From assembly GCF_000340565.2 (NCBI RefSeq), contig NZ_CP007203.1, positions 4,618,613 through 4,682,612 of the forward strand: a DNA stretch of 64,000 nt, in the 5' to 3' direction. A program made the translations under genes and the position numbers. Under the pieces are notes generated by a model. The model was not told the DNA's origin and searched no databases. It saw only the letters and a program-made list of their open reading frames with translations. Origin of the DNA: Nodularia spumigena CCY9414. Lineage in GTDB: Bacteria; Cyanobacteriota; Cyanobacteriia; Cyanobacteriales; Nostocaceae. This document shows, one piece after another, positions 57,901 to 64,000 of the stretch; position 1 is the first letter of the stretch, and every line of letters begins with the position of its first letter.

Positions 57901-60186
57901 ATGGTCTGGGTCTTCTGGCGCAGCCATCGCTTGACCTCTAGACTTAACTAGAAACAAATAATCTGCTTCACTCAAAACCCCCGCAGCCCATAAAGCTGTT
58001 AGTTCCCCGAAGCTGTGTCCCGCCACAAAATCAGATTTAAATCCCGCTTGTTGCAATATAGAATACAAACCAGCGCTAAATACCCCAATAGCAGGTTGAG
58101 CGTATTCTGTGCGTTGCAATGTAGCAATTTGGGCATTTTTTTCTGCTTCATCAAACACCGGATGAGGAAACACAATTTCTGAAATTGGCTGCAAATTATC
58201 TTTAAGTAACAAACTATCCATACAGCCATGTAAACGGCGCATAGTCGGAAAGTTCATCACCAATTCTCGCCCCATTTCCAGGTATTGCGAACCCTGTCCA
58301 GAAAATAGAGAAACAACCTTTCCGCCCAACTCCATTCCAGAGGAACGGTAATAAATACCTTGGGGATGTTCCCAAGATGTTACAGAAGCCTTGTGTTTCA
58401 GCCAGTCAATACTAACCTGCATCAACTTACAAGCTTCTTGCAGATTTTCAGCCACAAACCCCACTCTAGCAGCAACTTGGGGAATTTCCACAGATTGACA
58501 TTCTTTAATTAAAGCGGCAAAATGTCTTTCACCATCGGCTGAATGTAACTTATTCAGAGTTTCTTCGCATTTACTCAACAGTTGTCCTGGATTATTCGCA
58601 AACAACAGCACCTCACGGGCAGTACCATGTAAACGGTAAGGAAGATTTTCTTCAGTTTCGTATTCTTCCAAAACAACGTGATAATTCGTTCCACCAAAAC
58701 CGAAAGAACTCACCCCCGCCCGTCTTGGCGCTTCACCTTCCGCCCTTATCCAAGGTCTAGTTTGGGTATTCAAATAAAATGATGAATTTTTGATATCCAA
58801 TTTAGGATTTGGTTCAGTAATATTGATGGTTGCGGGTAAAACTTTGTGATGCAAAGCCAAAGCAGTTTTAATCAAACTTGCAGCCCCAGCAGCCGCTTTG
58901 GTATGCCCAATTTGAGATTTTACACTCCCCAACGCGATATGCTGTTTTTGGGAATCATGCTGACTAAAGTAGTCTCTTAAAGAACCAAATTCGATGGGGT
59001 CGCCAGCCATTGTTCCAGTCCCGTGGGCTTCCATTAACCCCACAGTGGCGGGAGAAAAGCCCGCATCATCATAAGCACGTTCCAAGGCTCTAACTTGGCC
59101 TTCCTTGCGGGGAGCATAAATACTCTTGTAGCGACCATCGCTAGAAGTACCAATACCTTTAATCACCGCATAAATTTTATCATTGTCCCGTTCCGCATCT
59201 TCCAAGCGTTTGAGGACATACATACAAACACCTTCACCCAGCAACATCCCATCAGATTTAGCATCGAAAGGTTTGGCGTTTTCACTGGGAGAAACGGCTG
59301 GTGTTTTGCTGAAAGAAATGTAAGCCATGATAGTGTTATCGGTATCAACACCACCAGTCAGCATCATATCAGCCCGATGTTCTACCAGTTCGCTGATAGC
59401 CATTTTCAAAGCACCAAAGGAACTAGCACAAGCAGCATCCACGACACAATTTGTCCCGCCAAAATTCAAGCGGTTCGCAATGCGTCCAGCAACCACATTC
59501 GCCAACATTCCAGGGAAAGCATTTTCATCCCATTTGATATAGGCGCTTTTAATTTTTTCGATAATTTTTTGAGTATCTTCATCAGAAATACCACTGCTTT
59601 TAAGTGCCTTTTCCCAAACAGGATACTCTAACCGAGCCGAAAGTGGCATTCCCAATTGCTTGGCCATGGCCACACCTAAAATTACCCCAATCTTTTCGCG
59701 ACTAAATTCACGCGACTCACCATAACCAGCATCTTCCATTGCTTCTTTAGCAATTACCAAACCTAATAGCTGGGAAATATCTGTAACTTCCAAGATGCTG
59801 GGAGGAATACCAAATTCCATTGGGTTAAAATCAACCTCTGGAATAAACCCGCCTCTTTTACAGTAGGTTTTATCTTCCGGGGTTCTGGGGTTGGGGTCGT
59901 AATAATCTTCAACGCTCCAATGTGTAGCCGGGACATCAGTAATACAATCAATTTTGTTAACGATATTTTGCCAATATTCCCGTAAATTTCTCGCTTGGGG
60001 TAATAAAGAAGCCATCCCGACAATAGCTATGGGATTTTGTGCTAATTTTCTATTAATTTTGTTAACTGACATTGGTGTTTCCTTACTAAACTTCTTGTCC
60101 TCTATTGACCTAATCAAAGTTTTCTCAACACTATTGATAAGGCTCTCTAACTCTGCCAAAGCCGTATCAATTGAATAAGCAGACAT
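54979..60186 (-). CDS. hglE: Heterocyst glycolipid polyketide synthase HglE, KS-AT-ACP-ACP-(KR half)
   Basis: A 1735-residue PfaA-like synthase. An N-terminal coil (1-45) precedes a ketosynthase with Cys in DAACASSFG (about 251), EAHGTGTMAGDP and SQIGHTKAAAG. The acyltransferase has FVAGHSFGE (Ser about 724). Two nearly identical ACPs carry LGIDSIKRVE (about 1293 and 1433), separated by Val/Thr/Pro linkers; a PAPVVETV repeat lies before the first. The last 230 residues look like the non-catalytic Rossmann half of a ketoreductase (VVVLSFPPS; IGAFIHIHPVFP). HglE is required for the heterocyst glycolipid layer that limits oxygen entry. It heads hglE-hglD-hglC-hglA-hglB on the minus strand and is expected to be activated late in heterocyst differentiation. 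Confidence 0.94.
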   Translation of the reverse strand: MSAYSIDTALAELESLINSVEKTLIRSIEDKKFSKETPMSVNKINRKLAQNPIAIVGMASLLPQARNLREYWQNIVNKIDCITDVPATHWSVEDYYDPNPRTPEDKTYCKRGGFIPEVDFNPMEFGIPPSILEVTDISQLLGLVIAKEAMEDAGYGESREFSREKIGVILGVAMAKQLGMPLSARLEYPVWEKALKSSGISDEDTQKIIEKIKSAYIKWDENAFPGMLANVVAGRIANRLNFGGTNCVVDAACASSFGALKMAISELVEHRADMMLTGGVDTDNTIMAYISFSKTPAVSPSENAKPFDAKSDGMLLGEGVCMYVLKRLEDAERDNDKIYAVIKGIGTSSDGRYKSIYAPRKEGQVRALERAYDDAGFSPATVGLMEAHGTGTMAGDPIEFGSLRDYFSQHDSQKQHIALGSVKSQIGHTKAAAGAASLIKTALALHHKVLPATINITEPNPKLDIKNSSFYLNTQTRPWIRAEGEAPRRAGVSSFGFGGTNYHVVLEEYETEENLPYRLHGTAREVLLFANNPGQLLSKCEETLNKLHSADGERHFAALIKECQSVEIPQVAARVGFVAENLQEACKLMQVSIDWLKHKASVTSWEHPQGIYYRSSGMELGGKVVSLFSGQGSQYLEMGRELVMNFPTMRRLHGCMDSLLLKDNLQPISEIVFPHPVFDEAEKNAQIATLQRTEYAQPAIGVFSAGLYSILQQAGFKSDFVAGHSFGELTALWAAGVLSEADYLFLVKSRGQAMAAPEDPDHDAGSMLAVKEDMSKVALVLRNYPQVTIANFNSPTQIVLAGPTAEVAKVRQALQEQGCTAVVLPVSAAFHTPLIAFAQKSFAIATKSVKFNQPQIPVFTNVTGKNYPQEPQAIQKILETHLATSVMFKQEIENIYAAGGYCFVEFGPRRILTNLVKDILGDRPHLTISLNPSTQKNSDRSLREAAVQLRVVGLTLKNLDPYQIEPVLPPVEKKKALNVRLNGINYVSEKTKNAFPEALRNGHQVSLPVTSAPEFSEVVATPAVKENSTNGRVTHPTDSLPEFSHKSTNTTPQAQMNPVILPTATAQETKMQPTPEKPVNYQRALESLEYLLTQFQQNQTENLQVHGTYLQHQTEYTKAFFQLMQQQNAVFANSQSNDEAAQLQLFVKKSVERGMMQFHSQQGETLRIHEQYLVEQLEYAKKFFQLIQQEYSQIISSQVTTQPKETPAPAPVVETVPAPVAVAVTPAPVVETVLEPVAVTPAPVVETVPAPVSAPNIDLSELGNNLLAITSDKTGYPVEMLETDMDMEADLGIDSIKRVEILGALQDMYPDLPKPNLEELSEKRTIGEVVEYLQFQVSGSAVVTTPEVVLQSNQSPLSLIPIGDNEIPIPVETTSPVVSTPLPTELETEPEIAATDNYADLGETLLSITSDKTGYPVEMLEMDMDMEADLGIDSIKRVEILGAMQDKYPNLPQPNIEELGDLRTIGQIVDYLQKLAGGEKKKPQWSFSYQPVQVIDGVTRRPAKLQFLPPPDSLDFALPEGHVSVITDDGSLTTSQLAQTLSDRGGKVVVLSFPPSIVPQQSPLPTGVNRVVLADMTEELLQHKLSAIATHFGNIGAFIHIHPVFPGNQTPAYLPQEKEIVKHVFFIAKHLKQTLNEVARYERSCFLTVNRLDGAFGLEHNINFGAIGAGLFGLTKTLKWEWPKVFTRAIDLSPSINPQQSAEYIIAEMHDPNNYISEVAYGSQGRVTLVGSFEN

Positions 60187-60502
60187 AGGGCATATACTGT
60201 TCTTAAGTATTGTGGATTATGAGGCTACAGTAATTTCTGTATTCCACTGACAATGAGCTATTTCTGCTAACAAATAGCTAGGTAATACCAATTCGTAATT
60301 CATAATTCGTAATTCGTAATTCGTAATTAAGAATTTGTCTGATTTGGGAGAATTGGTTATTATCTACCTACCTTTATACAGGCGAAGTTAACTGCTTGTT
60401 GCTAAACCAAGCGCACACGATACATACTGCTTTTCCGCCTTAATTCATGGATGCTTTCCGCATTTTCAGGCAATTTCGGAATACAGTATTCGTGAAATAA
60501 TG
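60187..60502. other. Intergenic region upstream of hglE
   Basis: A heptamer run (TAATTCG/TAATTCA) lies at about 60294-60328. No other structure is seen and no GTA-N8-TAC NtcA box was found. Confidence 0.5.
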
Positions 60503-60781
60503 TTATACAACACTCGATTCTTGATATTGAGGTAAGAGGTCAATAACGTTGTTGAAACTGGAAAAATAGTCTCGGAGTACGTTAGCTGCTTGACCAGTGA
60601 ATTCCATCCATTCGTAATGGTAGAGATTTTGAGCAATTGTATCCCACTGAATTAAGGGAAACTGAGGAGTAGCTACTAGGACAGAAACGCTTTTTTCTCC
60701 CAAATTAGTTTGAGTATCTAGCCTAACCGCAGCAACGTAGCTGGTGTTAATGACAACGTTCTGTATCTTGATAAATGCCAT
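60503..60781 (-). CDS. Conserved small hypothetical protein upstream of hglE
   Basis: A 92-residue soluble protein (MAFIKIQNVVINTSYVAAVRL...). No named domain is recognised. The N-terminal beta-rich half resembles small cyanobacterial proteins that occur, as here, next to hgl genes in heterocyst formers; that position suggests a link with glycolipid synthesis but not a function. It has the same orientation as hglE, 316 bp upstream, with heptamer repeats in the gap. Confidence 0.65.
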   Translation of the reverse strand: MAFIKIQNVVINTSYVAAVRLDTQTNLGEKSVSVLVATPQFPLIQWDTIAQNLYHYEWMEFTGQAANVLRDYFSSFNNVIDLLPQYQESSVV

Positions 60782-61737
60782 AGCCAGTTTCAGCGTCCAG
60801 GATAATTTATTTTAAGCAATTTGACCCAGAAAAGTTGACAACTTCGTTACAGAAAAAACATTCCCCTACATTCTGAATTCATGCACTTTTCTGAAGAAAT
60901 ACTCACACACTTATAGGGTGATGCCAATGCGGTTAGGTTTAGTTTTGCTTTTTCAAATTTGAACAAAATAACTAAATTCCTTTGCCGCTTTGAAAGGGTT
61001 GAATTAATAAAAAGAATAGCATGATTCACAGAAACTAAATCATTTGTTTAAAGTAATTTTATAAATAAACCAGATTATTGCTGGTAGCAATTTAAAAAAA
61101 GGCACGATACACAAGTATAGTTAAAAACTTTATCCTCACGCTGCTGGTTTAGCTTAATTGCTTTGATAGGCTTGATTTTAGGCTCAGTACGCATATTTTA
61201 TTAATCCAGATAAAATTTAATAAATACATCAACAAAGTACAAAACTATCTAAATGTATTTTTCAGCAGAACATCATAATTAAAGGCAAGAATTCGATAAT
61301 TTATCCAGATAAAACTACCTATCCAAACAAAAAGTAATTTATAAAGCAAACATTAATTTATAAGACAGTGCAGAATAAACAAATTACATTTGTGATGAAT
61401 TGCCTAAACTTGGACATCATCTAGTAATATCTGACAAAGCAGTTACAGATTTAGAAATAACATTGTGAATCAAGGAATTTTAGATTTTAGATTTTAGATT
61501 TTGGATTGACTCCACAGATAAATCAAGAGGCTTGTACCATTACAGCAGTTTTCATGTATTTAGACCACACTCTTAATTCCTCTGGTGCGCCTTTGCGCCT
61601 CTGCGTGTTAGCGTAGCGGGGCGTAGCCCGACATAAAAATGTGGTTCATTTAGCTGAAAATCGCTGTAAGGAACTATTGCTCAACTCAAGATCAATTCTT
61701 CTGTGTATATTAGTGTCTCTGTGGTGAAAGATAGAAA
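60782..61737. other. Long AT-rich intergenic region
   Basis: 956 bp without a convincing gene. The part nearest 60781 should hold the promoter of the small gene and perhaps of the hgl operon. A TTTTAGA heptamer run lies at about 61483-61508 and a 27-bp dispersed repeat at 61603-61629. Confidence 0.45.
61603..61629. repeat. 27-bp dispersed repeat, copy 3
   Basis: Identical to copies at 48163 and 54897 and in the same orientation, 109 bp from the stop of the ParB-like gene. Confidence 0.85.
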
Positions 61738-63066
61738 CTAAGACACCAAACCAATTTTTTGCGGTAACTTACCAGTCCATTTCTGCCACCGCATGATTCC
61801 CCGATGCACCAATTGGGGATTTTCATCGCCAATAAAACAGATACGCCCCATTCTTTCACAAGCAATGAGAATTTCACCGTTTCCCATAAATGGCGCAATC
61901 ACAAAGTTATTCTGATTGGTATACAAATGAATTAAGTAGTTAACAATACCCTCTACTCCGTCAATATTAATTGGTGTCTGTGGCTGAGGTATTGATTGGT
62001 GAGAAAAAATGCCCACGTAAATATTACCTAGAACTAATTCATATTGAAAAGGCATTTGGCTATGACGATAAAAATTATAAATGTGTCCCTCAGAACGCAA
62101 CACCGCCACCACTCGCGCTTCATCTACCAAGTAATTATGCTCCCAAGTCTGAGACAGGGTGGCGATCGCTAAAGCAGCATCTGATGGTAACAGGTTTCTA
62201 AATTCTGAACTAGCAGTATGATCACAATACACTAAATGCCGTGCCAACATCCATTCCTCACCAACTTTTACATTAGGTTCATCACTAGCGGCGACTTCCG
62301 GCTGACCTTGACCTTTTTTGTGCGCCAACTTAGCTTCCCGTTGCGCCATAGCACTTTTGTATGCCAAAATCTGTAAATCTTTTTGCTTCGCCCTAGCTTC
62401 CACAATTAATTGAGCCAGCCTTGCCGATTCTACTTCATCTCCCCTCACTTGGGCTAACTCCCAAGCCTTTTGAGACTCTTGGGCCAAAATCCGTTCCTTA
62501 CTACCAGCCCTAGCCACCTTCAGCAGTGCAGTAGGACTATCAGCAATTGGCGAACCCTTAATTATTTCTTTCACCTCTGAGTGAATACTTTTAGCAATCT
62601 GCTTACCGTGCTGAAAGGTGCGTTCAGAGTAGCCAACTTCTCTGGCTAACTCTACAGTACGCTTTAAGGGTGGTGAAACCGTTTCACCACCTTTAGCTGT
62701 ATATTGATTATCGCCTACCTTTGCCCTCAAACCCATCCGCGATAAAATTTCATCTCGCTCCAACCACAACTCCGAACGTTCCAGTGGTTCCAACTCATTG
62801 CGAATCAAATTCTCATCAATTTCCGCCAAACGAGATTGGTCAGAATTCTCATAGTTAACAATATGACACTCAACAACCTCTAGCCCCAAAAGTTTGCAAG
62901 CCGTCAAACGATGTAACCCCGCAATCAAATTCAGCTTTTGATCCACCGTAATCGGGTTCAATAAACCATTAGCCCGAATCGACTCCTTCAACTCATTTAC
63001 CTTGTCGCCCTTAACCGGACGGCGATTCAGACCAATCCGAATTTGCTCTATGGACACTATAGGCAT
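61738..63066 (-). CDS. ParB-domain protein fused to a methyltransferase-like domain without DPPY
   Basis: A 442-residue protein. The N-terminal ParB/sulfiredoxin-fold domain spans residues 1-100 (RPVKGDKVNELKESIRANGLLNPITV, LIAGLHRLTACKLLGL, IDENLIRNELEPLER). A KorB/ParB-like helix-turn-helix region (LAREVGYSERTFQHGKQIAK) follows to about 250. The C-terminal third looks like an N4/N6-type DNA methyltransferase: the end PFMGNGEILIACERMGRICFIG with HRGIMRWQKWTGK copies the SAM-binding motif and tail of ParB-methylase fusions. The catalytic (D/N/S)PP(Y/W) is not found; the expected place reads ALAIATLSQTW. It may bind DNA or SAM without methylating. It is not in a parAB operon, so a chromosome-partition role is unlikely. 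TTTTAGA heptamers flank it on both sides. Confidence 0.75.
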   Translation of the reverse strand: MPIVSIEQIRIGLNRRPVKGDKVNELKESIRANGLLNPITVDQKLNLIAGLHRLTACKLLGLEVVECHIVNYENSDQSRLAEIDENLIRNELEPLERSELWLERDEILSRMGLRAKVGDNQYTAKGGETVSPPLKRTVELAREVGYSERTFQHGKQIAKSIHSEVKEIIKGSPIADSPTALLKVARAGSKERILAQESQKAWELAQVRGDEVESARLAQLIVEARAKQKDLQILAYKSAMAQREAKLAHKKGQGQPEVAASDEPNVKVGEEWMLARHLVYCDHTASSEFRNLLPSDAALAIATLSQTWEHNYLVDEARVVAVLRSEGHIYNFYRHSQMPFQYELVLGNIYVGIFSHQSIPQPQTPINIDGVEGIVNYLIHLYTNQNNFVIAPFMGNGEILIACERMGRICFIGDENPQLVHRGIMRWQKWTGKLPQKIGLVS

Positions 63067-63752
63067 AATTACTATTTTCAGTGCAGTGAGTCAAAGGTAT
63101 ATCTAAATATATTGCATCAGTATACACAATGGCGAGTCAATCGATTTTGGATTTTAGATTTTAGATTTTGGATTGACCCTGACCACCACAGCCAGATGCG
63201 GCTCTCTATTCTATTCCCCAGCCTCCTCTGTTGCGTTTCTGCGCCTGGTGCGTGCATATTGACACCAAACAACAACCGATTGACAAGATCAGCAAATTTT
63301 GCAATACTTAGAAACAAGCTAATTCAACTTTTCCATAGTTAATTTTATCAGCGCTTCGACATCTTAAAATTTAGCTTTCCATCCTAGCCAGATTGTATTT
63401 TACACTACTTGATTCAGTGTGAATTTAGGATAAAACTAACTCAGGAAGATTTGCAATCACACCACCATTAAAATCAGTGAACAGTGAACAGTGAACAGTG
63501 AATCGTGAACAAGACTTATGGTGGAAAAATAAAACCCAATTATGTCTCTTACCTGATAACTGATAACTGGTAACTGATAACTGATAACAGCGCGTACAAC
63601 AATTTATATAGAACTAATTAGACCTCTCAATTTACTGAAAGTAAAACTATAGAGAAAAAATGCTCTTGGTTAATTTGCAGATGAGTCTATTGCATTCACA
63701 TCATATAGCCATCTTAGGTTGTCCCCTGGCATAGCACAATTGGAATAAAAAT
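63067..63752. other. Intergenic region with several heptamer runs
   Basis: Heptamer runs of three types are seen: ATTTTAG (about 63143-63174), GTGAACA (about 63478-63510) and TAACTGA (about 63556-63588). A GCGCCTGGTGCGTG fragment (about 63240) matches the front of the 27-bp dispersed repeat. No gene is seen. It is the divergent promoter region of the ParB-like and DevB-like genes. Confidence 0.55.
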
Positions 63753-64000
63753 ATGGCCGCAAACAAAAAACGCCTGTTATTCACAAAACCCCTAGGTCGG
63801 TGGCGGATAATTTTGGCAGCTTCTATCACTTTAGCGACTGGATTAGTAACTTTTTACAGCTTTTCACAAAATCGATTTAGCCCTCAAGTTCCAACGCCTT
63901 CAGCGAATTTGCCCAAGGCTACCCCTACCCCTGTGAAAGTTGCGGTGACAGCTTTAGGACGTTTGCAACCAGAGGGTGAAGTGACTAATTTGTCTGCGCC
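63753..64000 (+). CDS. DevB/HgdB-type membrane fusion protein, N-terminus only
   Basis: ATG 63753 opens a frame that runs off the right edge (82 codons visible). After a basic start (MAANKKRLLFTKPLGRWR) comes one transmembrane helix (IILAASITLATGLVTFYSF), a Pro/Thr-rich linker, and VAVTALGRLQPEGEVTNLSA, the conserved opening of DevB-family adaptors. DevBCA with TolC (HgdD) exports heterocyst glycolipids in Anabaena, and a DevB homologue, hgdB, lies close to the hgl genes there. Linkage to the hgl cluster in this window supports the same role. The family is confident; devB versus hgdB cannot be decided from the fragment. Confidence 0.8.
   Translation, partial: MAANKKRLLFTKPLGRWRIILAASITLATGLVTFYSFSQNRFSPQVPTPSANLPKATPTPVKVAVTALGRLQPEGEVTNLSA

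Noticed and set aside
59095-59631. 178-codon plus-strand ORF inside hglE
   Set aside because: It is antisense to the conserved KS domain of hglE.
60187-63752. NtcA-type GTA-N8-TAC boxes upstream of hglE and of the DevB-like gene
   Set aside because: I looked for the consensus in the gaps and did not find a convincing match.

Overview
The window looks like chromosome of a filamentous, heterocyst-forming cyanobacterium (order Nostocales). The grounds are the complete heterocyst-glycolipid (hgl) polyketide locus with hetI, oxygenic-photosynthesis genes (ndhH, chlP, an Hli protein, an orange-carotenoid-type protein, a demethylphylloquinone-reductase-like enzyme), many GCGATCGC (HIP1) octamers, and many intergenic heptanucleotide tandem repeats. 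The genus cannot be fixed from sequence reading alone.

Layout. 1-2.2 kb: the N-terminal part of a large RTX/Calx-beta secreted protein that runs off the left edge. 2.7-8.2 kb: glycosyltransferase, hisC, a conserved hypothetical, a GNAT acetyltransferase, a TetR regulator with palindromes in front of it, and a rhomboid that has lost its catalytic residues. 8.6-14.4 kb: two convergent paralogous Ser/Thr kinase-like proteins (one with an altered HRDxKxxN loop, the other HRD-to-HCN, so probably a pseudokinase) and a membrane GTPase. 15-19 kb: ndhH, rsmH, a 57-residue Hli protein and a stand-alone OCP N-terminal-domain (helical carotenoid) protein, then a membrane protein that may be an internally deleted remnant. 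19.5-28 kb: FHA-PAS-GAF-GGDEF-EAL c-di-GMP protein, class A PBP, folK, Nudix, HAD and an NDH-2-like dehydrogenase. 28.2-33.7 kb is accessory: a perfect 73-bp tandem repeat array, a DUF559 protein, two related MITEs, a single-chain type ISP restriction-modification enzyme, a RelE/ParE-type toxin with antitoxin, and tRNA-Gly(CCC). 33.8-42 kb: HD-domain hydrolase, ABC permease, chlP, cysA, a long gene-poor stretch, an exported protein and a PEP-CTERM protein. 42.6-60.8 kb: the heterocyst glycolipid locus. 61.7-64 kb: a ParB domain fused to a methyltransferase-like domain without its catalytic motif, and the start of a DevB/HgdB-type membrane fusion protein.

How the genes work together. HglE (KS-AT-ACP-ACP), HglD (KR-DH), HglC (KS-CLF-AT) and a PfaD-type enoyl reductase make up a PUFA-synthase-like assembly line. 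HglB carries an ACP and a thioester reductase that would release the chain as a fatty alcohol. HetI is the phosphopantetheinyl transferase that would activate the ACPs. The truncated membrane-fusion gene at the right edge belongs to the exporter class that moves glycolipids through the heterocyst envelope. The short-chain dehydrogenase in the hetN position does not carry the RGSGR patterning motif and differs from Anabaena HetN along its length. The most interesting signals are this hetN replacement, the recurrent loss of catalytic residues in regulatory proteins (rhomboid, kinase-like pair, ParB-methyltransferase), the perfect 73-bp array, and several dispersed palindrome families.
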